8,145 bases of DNA from Bacteroidota bacterium (GCA_023251595.1 JAHEYM010000168.1:1-8145), one strand, 5' to 3'; counted from the stretch's first letter, positions 1 through 6,687 are shown. Program-made: numbers and translations. The notes: generated by a model from the letters alone, not told the origin.

Positions 1-530
1 AATTTATATTCAAGCGGTAAAGTCTTATGAGTTAATTCACCGATATATGTATTTACCCCATCTGAATAAGCTTCTAAAATGCTTTTCGAGATAGAATCTT
101 TATTCACCAGCACCATCGCTTGTTCAGCAGCGAAATTCATCCCGAGACGGCGGGCTTCACGATCCTTCTTTAGTGTCTTCGAACCTATAACTTCAGATAA
201 TCTACCACTGGCGGATCGTATCTGGGTTTCCATTTGCCATAATCTGTCGCGTGCCGTGAGATAACCTTGCAGAAAATAAAGATCATGTTCATTTGCAGCT
301 TCAATATGCGGAACCATTCTTTGGTCGAAACTCACATTTGCCTTCGCTTTCAATTTCTGAAGGTTCAGTGTTTTTGGCCATTCAATCTGTTTTGTTTCAG
401 CATTCTGCCAGAAACCGCCAAATGGATCGAAAAATTTGCCGAGCGGAGGCAAGGGTCCCGCATGATTATTGAATAATATGATAAGAGAAACAGTAAAAGT
501 AAGAAGAATGAATGCTTTTAGAATCTTCAT
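1..530 (-). CDS. Penicillin acylase family protein (peptidase S45), N-terminal part, cut by window edge
   Basis: Reading the minus strand from the ATG at 530 gives 176 codons without a stop, running off the left edge. Residues about 5-20 are a hydrophobic signal or anchor segment, followed by a Pro/Gly-rich linker. The stretch around residues 88-115 (GYLTARDRLWQME, then SGRLSEVIG) is the hallmark of the S45 penicillin/acyl-homoserine-lactone acylase alpha chain, and the tail (SDGVNTYI, then LPLEYKL) fits the same family. These enzymes are exported Ntn-hydrolases that cleave themselves into alpha and beta chains and hydrolyse amide bonds; the catalytic beta-chain Ser lies outside the window. 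The substrate cannot be inferred. No earlier in-frame ATG exists nearby. The gene diverges from the envelope gene at 611 with 80 bp between them. The family call is secure; completeness of the gene is unknown. Confidence 0.9.
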   Translation of the reverse strand, partial: MKILKAFILLTFTVSLIILFNNHAGPLPPLGKFFDPFGGFWQNAETKQIEWPKTLNLQKLKAKANVSFDQRMVPHIEAANEHDLYFLQGYLTARDRLWQMETQIRSASGRLSEVIGSKTLKKDREARRLGMNFAAEQAMVLVNKDSISKSILEAYSDGVNTYIGELTHKTLPLEYK

Positions 531-564
531 AATGCGCAAACGATTCTGCAATATTAAACATTTT

Positions 565-593
565 GAAAGATAATTTATATGTTTGCGGCACAA
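565..593 (-). promoter_or_regulatory. Possible promoter of the penicillin acylase gene
   Basis: On the minus strand, TTG (591-593) is followed after 18 bp by TATCTTTC (565-572), one mismatch from the Bacteroidota -7 box TAnnTTTG. Transcription would start near 558, about 28 bases before the ATG at 530. It overlaps the proposed promoter of the divergent plus-strand gene, so the two may compete. The imperfect box keeps confidence low. Confidence 0.4.
578..585 (+). promoter_or_regulatory. Possible -7 box (TATGTTTG) of the gene at 611
   Basis: This is an exact match to TAnnTTTG, placed so that transcription would begin about 20 bases before the ATG at 611. The nearest upstream TTG ends at 565, only 12 bp away, which is shorter than the usual 17-23 bp spacing, so the -33 half is not convincing. 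The box lies inside the 5' extension that a TTG start at 563 would need, which argues for ATG 611 as the real start. Confidence 0.45.
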
Positions 594-610
594 TATTCAG
601 ATCTAAATTC

Positions 611-1300
611 ATGAAAAGAAAATTTATACTGATCGGAACAATTATGATGCTGTGTTTCAACAGTTTCGGTCAGAAATTAGGTGGTTATGTCATTGGGTAT
701 GGAGTCGGGTCGTATCGTGTCGGGCTCCACAATCTCGAAAATGCGGTTTATGGTTTTAATCATTACCATACTGGTGTAACAAAGCAAATGTCTGTCTCTA
801 ACATATTTCAGGGTATCACAATGGGATTCAGTAGTGATCTAACCGGAAACTTCGGGATGGAATTTATATGGTCGAACAAACACATGATTTCGACCGGTCA
901 GAGAGACTCATCAGGAACCGCATTAGATGTCAGTTTGAAAGCAAGATTAAATACACTGAACTGGGGTTTCTTCGTCAAAGTCGGCAAAAGTACACGTATC
1001 GGAACTTCTCTCGATATGGGTAATTTTAAAGTTCTTGAAAAAAAATCAAGCATGGGTGATAGCTGGTTTCCTTTTTATGATGGGGGTGCCTGGGCTTTTG
1101 GCGAATCGTTCTTTATTACTTTTTCAACGCCGATAAGCAAAGCCTTGGGTCTGTCTTTCAGACCTTATTATCAGGCTGAATTATTTCCTGCGCATGAAAC
1201 TTATACTACTTCGATGATATTCTCGACTGACTATACCTATCGCTTTTCAAATTTTGGGTTGTTGTTGTATCTCACATGGGGTAGTGGGGGAAAGGAATAA
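611..1300 (+). CDS. Exported outer-membrane beta-barrel-like protein, unknown function
   Basis: The 229-residue product begins with a signal peptide (Lys/Arg at 2-4, hydrophobic 5-16, probable cleavage near the FGQ at residues 19-21). The mature part is rich in Gly and aromatics, with alternating hydrophobic/polar stretches such as GYVIGYGVGSYRVG and MIFSTDYTYRFSNFGLLLYL. The C-terminus carries strand-like, aromatic-rich sequence, as expected of a small outer-membrane barrel. I recognise no named family. The reading frame is open upstream to a TTG at 563, but that extension lacks signal-peptide character and contains the -7 box, so ATG 611 is preferred. It is first of three plus-strand genes and is followed by a 7-bp repeat array. 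Function is not inferable beyond envelope localisation. Confidence 0.75.
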   Translation: MKRKFILIGTIMMLCFNSFGQKLGGYVIGYGVGSYRVGLHNLENAVYGFNHYHTGVTKQMSVSNIFQGITMGFSSDLTGNFGMEFIWSNKHMISTGQRDSSGTALDVSLKARLNTLNWGFFVKVGKSTRIGTSLDMGNFKVLEKKSSMGDSWFPFYDGGAWAFGESFFITFSTPISKALGLSFRPYYQAELFPAHETYTTSMIFSTDYTYRFSNFGLLLYLTWGSGGKE

Positions 1301-1304
1301 TTGA

Positions 1305-1345
1305 CAATTAACAATTAACAATTAACAATGAATAGTGAATAGTGA
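1305..1345. repeat. 7-bp tandem repeats: CAATTAA x3.4 then TGAATAG x2
   Basis: Three full CAATTAA units (1305-1325) plus CAA are followed directly by two TGAATAG units (1329-1342) and a partial one. Both units have a 7-bp period, and each carries a stop triplet on the plus strand (TAA; TGA/TAG). The array fills most of the 64-bp gap between the genes at 611 and 1365. CAATTAA is the reverse complement of the TTAATTG unit found at 2734-2796 and 8078-8145. Confidence 0.9.
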
Positions 1346-1364
1346 AGATAACACATATATAGAT

Positions 1365-2168
1365 ATGAAAAGATTAAAATTTATAATGTTTTTAATTCCT
1401 TACTTCATTGTTGGATTGAACTCATTAAGTGCTCAGAAAAACGCTGTAGACTTTTATGGCGGTTATACTTTTGTTTCATTCAAACATCCGACATTCGATC
1501 AGTTTGTAGAGACTTATAATGCTGCAAATAGTGCTGATCTCATAAAACCATTGACGCGGTTTGGAACTGCGACTGGTTTTGAAGTAGGAGGTCAATACAG
1601 ACTGTTCGGCATCTTCGGGAATGTTTCGTACGAACAGATCAGTAGTTCTGTAAGTGCAGAATTAAAATTAAATGAATCCCGAAATTTCGATTTTAAAAAT
1701 CATTTTTTTATTGTTGAATTCGGATTTTCTCTGGGGGATGAAAGATTTAGTATTATTCCTAATATAGGGCTTAATGCAGGTAGAGAAACAATTGATTGCT
1801 ATTACATCTATCGCGATGGTACTATAAGTTACGGACAGGACACACGAATGAGCGGAGTTTATTCTTCGCTTGCTTTGAAAGGAGACTATGGTTTGAAATT
1901 ACATATTGGTCTGAAACAAGGTGTAGGCATATTAGCAAATATAAATTATATTCCTAAGGGTAATTTGGCAAAATTTCAACTGGAAGATCATTCCTCCGTT
2001 AAGAGTTTGGGACTGGGAATGACCAGTTCCGGAATCCCTACGGATTATCAGCTTTTTCTTCAAACAGCTAACAATTATGACTATCCGGATGACAAATGGG
2101 TAACCCCGGATTTCTCCGGTTTGAGAATTACCCTGGGCTTGTGTATTTCTTTGGATGCGAAAAAATAA
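1365..2168 (+). CDS. Exported outer-membrane porin-like beta-barrel protein, unknown function
   Basis: The 267-residue product has a clear signal peptide (K2 R3 K5, hydrophobic core 6-18, cleavage after SLSA before Q24). The mature sequence opens with VDFYGGYTFVSF and continues with alternating strand-like segments (GFEVGGQYRLFGIFGNVSYEQ, FFIVEFGFSLGDERFSIIPNIGLNAG, LKLHIGLKQGVGILANINYIPKG) and ends in LRITLGLCISLDAKK. This pattern is typical of Bacteroidota outer-membrane beta-barrel proteins. I cannot assign a substrate or named family. A GTG at 1335 is in frame, but its extra residues are encoded by the preceding TGAATAG repeats and would bury the signal peptide, so ATG 1365 is chosen. It probably shares a transcript with its neighbours (64 bp upstream gap, 25 bp downstream). 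Confidence 0.78.
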   Translation: MKRLKFIMFLIPYFIVGLNSLSAQKNAVDFYGGYTFVSFKHPTFDQFVETYNAANSADLIKPLTRFGTATGFEVGGQYRLFGIFGNVSYEQISSSVSAELKLNESRNFDFKNHFFIVEFGFSLGDERFSIIPNIGLNAGRETIDCYYIYRDGTISYGQDTRMSGVYSSLALKGDYGLKLHIGLKQGVGILANINYIPKGNLAKFQLEDHSSVKSLGLGMTSSGIPTDYQLFLQTANNYDYPDDKWVTPDFSGLRITLGLCISLDAKK

Positions 2169-2193
2169 TTAACGTTTCATAAATAATTCAAAC

Positions 2194-2733
2194 ATGAAAA
2201 AGATTTCAACAAATATATTTAATTTCAGATTCTTACCATTCCTCCTTCTCGTATTTCCATCCTGTCAGAAAGATGCCCGTAATTTATATAAAGAAAGTGG
2301 AACGTGGGAGATTCAGAAAGCAGAAAAGGTTTTGATGAAAAATGAAACAAATGTATACGATTCAACTTTTTCAAGTGTTGGTTATTTTACGCTCTACGAT
2401 AACAATGCTACATTGACCTACCATAATAATTGCATATATCATATCGACAGCTCGTTTTATTCGATTGCAATTACTCAGATTGCCAATGGTTCTACCGGTT
2501 TAAGTCCCTTGGATGGTGAATGTTATTGGGAACCTGGAACTGATGAATCTGATACCCGCGTCACGATCATTGCAGAGGAAAGTTCAATTGGTTATCCTGT
2601 TTTTTTGGTATTCAGCATAAATAAAACCGGCAGAAATACACAAGACTGGACTTTTATCCAAACGGCTACTGACACACTAAATAATAGTCTTTATTTTAAG
2701 GAAGTATTATCTGTACAAAGGAAGTCTGAATAG
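2194..2733 (+). CDS. Small putative lipoprotein, lipocalin-like size, unknown function
   Basis: The 179-residue product has a signal peptide with a hydrophobic core (residues 13-21) ending FPSC, so Cys24 is the likely lipidated residue (a relaxed Bacteroidota-type lipobox). The mature part begins QKDARNLYKESGTWEI. A short GTW motif followed by beta-strand-rich sequence resembles the small lipocalin-like lipoproteins common in this phylum, but that comparison is by impression only. Two further cysteines, C80 and C110, could form a disulfide. It starts 25 bp after the barrel gene at 1365, suggesting co-transcription and a shared role at the outer membrane. Its TAG stop abuts a 7-bp repeat array with no spacer. 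No function is proposed. Confidence 0.75.
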   Translation: MKKISTNIFNFRFLPFLLLVFPSCQKDARNLYKESGTWEIQKAEKVLMKNETNVYDSTFSSVGYFTLYDNNATLTYHNNCIYHIDSSFYSIAITQIANGSTGLSPLDGECYWEPGTDESDTRVTIIAEESSIGYPVFLVFSINKTGRNTQDWTFIQTATDTLNNSLYFKEVLSVQRKSE

Positions 2734-2796
2734 TTGATTATTGATAATTGTTAATTGTTAGTTGTTAATTGTTAGTTGTTAGTTGTTAATTGTTAG
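2734..2796. repeat. 7-bp tandem repeat TTGTTA(A/G), 9 units, between convergent genes
   Basis: Nine consecutive heptamers follow the stop at 2733: TTGATTA, TTGATAA, then seven TTGTTAA/TTGTTAG units with the last base varying. The array spans the whole convergent gap and runs into the 3' end of the permease gene, whose TAA stop (2779-2781, minus) lies in a repeat unit. Every unit carries a stop triplet on at least one strand, and the TTGTTAA units carry one on both. No hairpin-plus-T-run terminator is visible here. Confidence 0.92.
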
Positions 2797-3666
2797 TTGT
2801 TTTCTCTTTCGATAATGGTAAAAAGTATGGATAATTACCGTTAAGAGCAAAACCGCTGTTCCATAATAAAACCCATTTCCTAGAAATTTGTTTTCGTGGA
2901 AGATCAGAAATGCAAGTGTAATTCCATATACGGGTTCAAGATTTACAGAGAGGTTAAGTGTAAAAGCTGATATTTTCTTTAGCGCCATCATGGAAATTGT
3001 GAATGCAAGACTTGTGCAGAATAGCGCAAGAATTAATAAATAACCCGTATTTGAGATATTTAAACTGAAATTCAGATCGGGATAATAAATAAATAAAATA
3101 GGAAGAAGAAGTGTCAGCACAACCCAACCTGTTCCAAGCTCATAAACCGTTAAGGTTACGGGATCATGCCGATCAATAATAAATTTATTCACTACAGAAA
3201 ATACAGAACCAAAAAATGCACTGATCAATGCTAATATTATTCCCGTTGAATAATTGGATTCGAAATGAAAGATTAAATAAATTCCAAGCATTGCGAGTAA
3301 TCCGAAAAATATTTCAACCGGGTCAAGTTTTCGACGGTTTAGTAAAGGTTCCATAAACGCCGTAAAAAGTGCCTGAGATGAAAGGCAACTCAGCGTAATT
3401 GAGACGTTAGAAGCTTTGATTGCTCCATAAAAAGTTACCCAATGTATTACGATGAGTAATCCGACTACGCTTATTTTCAATGTCTCTTTGAAGGATAAGA
3501 TTTTTAAACTTCCTGCATACCAGCCATAAACTGCAAGTGCAATTGCCGAAAACAACATCCTATACCAAACAAGAACAGATTCCTGCAGGGTAATAAGTCT
3601 TCCAAGTATTCCTGTAAAACCCCAGAGAAAAATGGCGGAGTGCATTTGGAGATATGCTTTTCTCAT
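2779..3666 (-). CDS. EamA/DMT-family permease (drug/metabolite transporter superfamily)
   Basis: The 295-residue product is almost entirely hydrophobic, with about ten predicted membrane segments in two similar halves (about 5-135 and 140-280), the usual EamA layout and length. Family-like landmarks are AIFLWGFTGILGRLI near the start, the arginine in WYRML after the first loop, NVSITLSCLSSQALFTAFMEPLL at the end of the first half, and the matching FTLNLSVNLEPVYGITLAFLIFHE of the second half. It acts in the inner membrane, and the substrate cannot be read from sequence. It starts 9 bp after the maf stop and is the last gene of the operon. The final residues (QLTINN) and the TAA stop are encoded by the 7-bp repeat array, so the C-terminus probably reflects repeat expansion rather than family conservation. 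Confidence 0.88.
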   Translation of the reverse strand: MRKAYLQMHSAIFLWGFTGILGRLITLQESVLVWYRMLFSAIALAVYGWYAGSLKILSFKETLKISVVGLLIVIHWVTFYGAIKASNVSITLSCLSSQALFTAFMEPLLNRRKLDPVEIFFGLLAMLGIYLIFHFESNYSTGIILALISAFFGSVFSVVNKFIIDRHDPVTLTVYELGTGWVVLTLLLPILFIYYPDLNFSLNISNTGYLLILALFCTSLAFTISMMALKKISAFTLNLSVNLEPVYGITLAFLIFHENKFLGNGFYYGTAVLLLTVIIHTFYHYRKRKQLTINN

Positions 3667-3675
3667 CGCCGTGTA

Positions 3676-4257
3676 TTAAAGAGAAAGGATTTCTTCAGAT
3701 AATTCTTTGACAGGTAACCCCATCACATTAAAATAAGAACCTTCGATTCGTTCAATTCCGATTAAACCGATCCACTCCTGTATACCATAAGCACCCGCTT
3801 TATCAAGAGGTGAATATTTTTCTACATAATAATTAATCTCATTATCGGATAATTCTTTAAAATACACACTGCTCTTTACATCAAAAAGACGTTTAATATT
3901 TTCTCCCCGAATATAAACTGCAGTAAAGACATCGTGTTTTCTGCCCGATAATCTTCTTAGCATGAGTTTGGCATCCGCGGCGTCAACTGGTTTATTTATA
4001 ATGGAATCATCCAGACAAACAATAGTATCTGCAGTAATTACCAGTGTGTTCTTATCTATATATTCAAGAAAATGATCGGATTTATGTTCTGCCAGATATC
4101 TTGCTGCTTCAGCTCTCTTCATTCCTTCGGGGATAGTTTCATCAACATCTTTAGTGACAGCCTTGAAACTCCATCCCAGTATTTCAAGCAATTGCCTACG
4201 TCTGGGTGATTGGGATGCGAGAATTATCTTATACCTGGGAAAAAGTTTTTCAAACAT
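3676..4257 (-). CDS. maf: Maf family nucleotide pyrophosphatase (YhdE-like, dTTP/UTP type)
   Basis: The 193-residue length is normal for Maf. The family motifs are present in order: LASQSPRRRQLL (13-24, with S15 and R19/R20), DVDET (37-41), ADTIV with the catalytic-type D77 (76-80), a KP at 89-90, LSGRKHDVFTAV (103-114), LDKAGAYGIQ (151-160) and GSYFNVMGLPV (173-183). The ADTIV, KAGAYGIQ and GSY..V.GLP pattern resembles E. coli YhdE more than YceF. This suggests a cytoplasmic house-cleaning hydrolase of dTTP/UTP and modified pyrimidine nucleotides, though substrate choice is inference. The gene begins 6 bp after the UbiA stop and ends 9 bp before the EamA start. Start is ATG 4257, and the motifs leave no room for a shorter form. 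Confidence 0.95.
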   Translation of the reverse strand: MFEKLFPRYKIILASQSPRRRQLLEILGWSFKAVTKDVDETIPEGMKRAEAARYLAEHKSDHFLEYIDKNTLVITADTIVCLDDSIINKPVDAADAKLMLRRLSGRKHDVFTAVYIRGENIKRLFDVKSSVYFKELSDNEINYYVEKYSPLDKAGAYGIQEWIGLIGIERIEGSYFNVMGLPVKELSEEILSL

Positions 4258-4263
4258 AAAAAA

Positions 4264-5181
4264 TCAGGAAATGGGGTGGTTAAGTGAATAGTAAAAAACG
4301 TACATGGATAAAATACCCGTAATCATGATTAGTTTAGCGAGGAGACTTAAATTTTTATATTGATTTTTGGAGTGAGCCATATAGGTGAAAATGATCAGGA
4401 TAATGAGAGGAATCTCAACAGCGGCAGTTGCATATAACAGTGTGATGTAATCTTGTTTTGTATATAAAATTCGTTGAAAATAAATTATAAACGCAGCAGT
4501 GAGGATTGCTAATCCCATCACTACATATTTGGTGATCGTTTCGCCGACAACTACCGGAAGGGTTCTGCAATTCTCCATTCTGTCACCCTGAATATCCTCA
4601 AGATCTTTAATTATTTCTCTGATAAAAGTTAGGATGAATGCAAAGACAGAATAAATTAATACAATATTAAGATAACCATATACCTGTGGTTCAAACAGTG
4701 CAACTACAAGGGGTACTAAACCTGATAAAAATGCAATTACTATATTTCCAACCAGTATCCTTCTTTTAAATAATCTTGAATAATACCAGAGCAGTGTGAC
4801 AGAAAATATATTAATTAAGCCAAGTCTTATATGGTGCAATTTCCATGCAAGGAAAATACCTGTCAGAATGCCCAAAGTACTCATAATGATATGAGCGAGC
4901 ATGGCAATTCTTCTGCTTATTTTCACCCCAATAATCAATTTTGTTGGTTTGTTGATTGCATCAATTGACGTATCAAAATAATCATTGATAATATTACCGC
5001 CTGCGGCAATTAAAACGGTTGACAGTACGAGGAGAAAGAAACCGAAATTGCTAAGTGTATATGTCACTTGAACGAATCCGGTACCATCAAATTCAACCAA
5101 CAGACAATACCTGACAAGGTACATTGTCAAAGCTATCATCAATAAATTCGGAAATCTTATAAGTTTGAAAAATGAAATCAT
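4264..5181 (-). CDS. UbiA-family prenyltransferase (geranylgeranylglycerol-phosphate geranylgeranyltransferase-like)
   Basis: The 305-residue membrane protein has about eight or nine hydrophobic segments. Both Asp-rich motifs of the UbiA superfamily are intact: NDYFDTSID at 66-74 (N66, D67, D70, D74) and KDLEDIQGD at 192-200 (D193, D196, D200). These bind the Mg-diphosphate of a polyprenyl donor. Proteins at this position in Bacteroidota clusters are commonly annotated as geranylgeranylglycerol-phosphate geranylgeranyltransferase, after an archaeal ether-lipid enzyme. The true acceptor in bacteria is uncertain, and MenA- or UbiA-like acceptors cannot be excluded. It sits in the inner membrane. 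It lies 7 bp after the kdsC-type gene and 6 bp before maf, inside the operon. Start is ATG 5181, directly before the first hydrophobic segment. Confidence 0.88.
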   Translation of the reverse strand: MISFFKLIRFPNLLMIALTMYLVRYCLLVEFDGTGFVQVTYTLSNFGFFLLVLSTVLIAAGGNIINDYFDTSIDAINKPTKLIIGVKISRRIAMLAHIIMSTLGILTGIFLAWKLHHIRLGLINIFSVTLLWYYSRLFKRRILVGNIVIAFLSGLVPLVVALFEPQVYGYLNIVLIYSVFAFILTFIREIIKDLEDIQGDRMENCRTLPVVVGETITKYVVMGLAILTAAFIIYFQRILYTKQDYITLLYATAAVEIPLIILIIFTYMAHSKNQYKNLSLLAKLIMITGILSMYVFYYSLNHPIS

Positions 5182-5188
5182 TGTTTAT

Positions 5189-5722
5189 TTATTTATTCCA
5201 TTTATCCTGAACAGCCAATGTCTGTTCGATTACATCTCTGACACAACCTTCTCCGCCTTTAAACGCAGAAACATAGTCAGAGATTTCTCTGATTTCGTGT
5301 GCAGCGTCGAATGGGCAACAGGACAAACCGGCAATCTTCATCGTTTCCAGATCAGGATAGTCATCGCCCATATACAGAGTCTCTTTAACCTCAAGTTTAT
5401 ATTGTTTACAGATTCGTTTGAATGTTGTAGATTTATCTTTTATGCCAGTGTGAATTTCTTTTATTCCTAAATATTCCAGTCGTTTTATAACGCCATCAGA
5501 TTTACCACCTGAGATGACTACAACGAGAAATCCCTCACTTATAGCATTTTGAATGGCATAACCATCTCTTATGTGCATAACCCGAACCTGATCCCCGTTG
5601 GGATATAGGATGAGACTGCCATTGGTCATTACGCCATCCACATCAAAAAAAAATGCTTTGATGTTGGGTAGTTTTAACTTATAATTTTTCAACTTTGTTT
5701 TCGGGTTTTTGATGAAGGCCAA
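5189..5722 (-). CDS. kdsC: KdsC-type HAD phosphatase (3-deoxy-D-manno-octulosonate 8-phosphate phosphatase)
   Basis: The 177-residue product shows the full HAD set of the KdsC subfamily: motif I DVDGVMTNG (D27 nucleophile, D29 acid/base), motif II ISGGKS (S71), the conserved Lys in GIKDKS (K97), motif III GDDYPD (119-124) and the C-terminal GGEGCVRDVIE segment. KdsC removes phosphate from Kdo-8-phosphate in the cytoplasm, one step before CMP-Kdo formation for LPS inner core. Related sialic-acid-type phosphatases share the fold, so the exact sugar acid is inferred. There is no ATG ahead of motif I: the frame opens after an in-frame stop at 5744-5746, and the only plausible starts are TTG at 5722 (chosen, 17 bp after the upstream stop) or TTG at 5692, which would give MKNYKLKL and closely match the usual short N-terminus. 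Confidence 0.92.
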   Translation of the reverse strand: MAFIKNPKTKLKNYKLKLPNIKAFFFDVDGVMTNGSLILYPNGDQVRVMHIRDGYAIQNAISEGFLVVVISGGKSDGVIKRLEYLGIKEIHTGIKDKSTTFKRICKQYKLEVKETLYMGDDYPDLETMKIAGLSCCPFDAAHEIREISDYVSAFKGGEGCVRDVIEQTLAVQDKWNK

Positions 5723-5739
5723 AAGTAATAAAAAGTCGT

Positions 5740-6504
5740 CTATTTATGCTCTTCAGTGATTGCAGCCGACATCATCTTATAGATTTTCGCGAATTCAGGG
5801 CTGTCACTCAAAAGCTTAAGATGTTTTTTAATGGTGACGAGGTTGTTCCGTTTTGCAGGACCTGTCTGTAAATTCGACGGTGATTCATGTTGCAGGTTGA
5901 TCGAGGATTGCTCAATTAGCGGGAGCAAAAGTTTGAAAGAAATATGATCCTTTTTAAGGATTTCATTCGCTAGTACATACAGATGATTGGTGAAATTATT
6001 CGCAAAAACCGCTGCTGTATGCAGTGTCATTCTTTTTGTAGAATTCATCTTTACGACTTTCGAAGAAATACACAAAGCAAGTTTTTTTATTTTCGTGAAG
6101 GTTTTTGCGTCTGAGCCCTCAATACAGATAGGAAGTCGAGCCCAATCTACTCTATCTGTGAGAGCAAAGGTCTGAACGGGATAAAGCACACCAAAATGAT
6201 TAAAATGACCTTTAAAGATATTCATATCTGTACTTCCCGAAGTGTGGATTGCTATAGCTTCCGGTATGTTTATTTTTTTTACTAAATCTTCGAGCGCATG
6301 GTCTGTTACTGCAAATATTATTATTTCTGCTTTTTTATTGATTTTTGATATGTCATCCGTTGCTGAGCAATTCAGTTTTTTTGCGAGCACCTTTGCGTGA
6401 TCGAGATGGAGACTATAAACCTGAAGAATAGTATGTTCTTTATCCTTTAGTGCTTTTCCAAAATACGATCCGACATTACCCGCACCGAGAATTACGATAT
6501 CCAT
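5740..6504 (-). CDS. Rossmann-fold and DUF2520 domain protein (predicted NAD(P)-dependent oxidoreductase-like)
   Basis: From ATG 6504 the product has 254 residues. An N-terminal dinucleotide-binding motif (GAGNVG, 7-12) follows a hydrophobic first strand. Further family landmarks are AVTDHAL (65-71), HTSGS (87-91), GVLYPVQTF (105-113), the helix HTAAVFANNFTNHLY (162-176) and TGPAKR (214-219), which together mark the Rossmann-plus-DUF2520 family. It resembles the 6-phosphogluconate/ketopantoate reductase-like fold; the reaction is unknown. The frame extends to a TTG at 6525, but that lies within the -7 promoter box, so transcripts would not contain it. It is first of the five-gene operon, with 17 bp to the KdsC gene, and the association with LPS and prenyl genes is positional only. 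Confidence 0.9.
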   Translation of the reverse strand: MDIVILGAGNVGSYFGKALKDKEHTILQVYSLHLDHAKVLAKKLNCSATDDISKINKKAEIIIFAVTDHALEDLVKKINIPEAIAIHTSGSTDMNIFKGHFNHFGVLYPVQTFALTDRVDWARLPICIEGSDAKTFTKIKKLALCISSKVVKMNSTKRMTLHTAAVFANNFTNHLYVLANEILKKDHISFKLLLPLIEQSSINLQHESPSNLQTGPAKRNNLVTIKKHLKLLSDSPEFAKIYKMMSAAITEEHK

Positions 6505-6522
6505 AAAATTCAGACTTTTACA

Positions 6523-6553
6523 CAAATGTAGTTAATACACTTAACATTAACAA
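6523..6553 (-). promoter_or_regulatory. Bacteroidota-type promoter of the five-gene operon
   Basis: On the minus strand, TTG (6551-6553) is followed after 20 bp by TACATTTG (6523-6530), an exact match to TTG-N17-23-TAnnTTTG. Transcription should start near 6516, giving a leader of about a dozen bases before ATG 6504. This is the best promoter in the window and settles the start of the DUF2520 gene. Confidence 0.75.
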
Positions 6554-6564
6554 GGTATGCCTTG
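6551..6564. promoter_or_regulatory. Inverted repeat CAAGG-N4-CCTTG over the -33 element
   Basis: A perfect 5-bp inverted repeat with a 4-base centre (TATG) covers the TTG -33 half of the operon promoter. Position and symmetry suit a small dimeric operator, but a chance palindrome of this size is quite possible. No known regulator site is recognised. Confidence 0.3.
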
Positions 6565-6637
6565 CACCAATTCTCTCTTTGGTCAAACATATGGTCGTTT
6601 TATTCAAACCAATATCGGAAAATATTCATGTCGTTTT

Positions 6638-6687
6638 TATCACGATGGACTTCGTCCGTCGCTGACATCTTTTGCCCTTTAGGTCTA
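6638..6687. repeat. REP-like hairpin element, copy 1 (partly decayed)
   Basis: An 8-bp stem (6643-6650 with 6654-6661, one T·G wobble) closes on a TTC triloop. It is followed by CTGACATCT and TTGCCCTTT, shared with copy 2 at a distance of 69 bp. The second hairpin present in copy 2 is broken here by loss of the loop C and arm substitutions after 6680. The layout resembles repetitive extragenic palindromes mobilised by REP-associated tyrosine transposases; no transposase is in the window. Confidence 0.7.

Noticed and set aside
79..476. Two small plus-strand open frames (61 and 69 codons)
   Set aside because: They lie antisense to the penicillin acylase gene, whose minus-strand frame has clear family motifs.
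563..610. TTG start giving a 16-residue extension to the first barrel protein
   Set aside because: It overlaps the -7 box, and the signal peptide begins at the ATG at 611.
466..660. Minus-strand open frame of 64 codons across the divergent region
   Set aside because: It overlaps the starts of two well-supported genes and both promoters, and its product has no recognisable features.
1305..1345. CRISPR-like array
   Set aside because: Units are 7 bp with no spacers, so this is a simple tandem repeat.
1335..1364. GTG start giving a 10-residue extension to the second barrel protein
   Set aside because: The extension is encoded by TGAATAG repeats and would precede a complete signal peptide.
5165..5470. 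Plus-strand open frame of 101 codons
   Set aside because: It is antisense to the KdsC-type gene, which carries all HAD motifs.
5987..6175. Plus-strand open frame of 62 codons
   Set aside because: It is antisense to the DUF2520 gene, with no start context.
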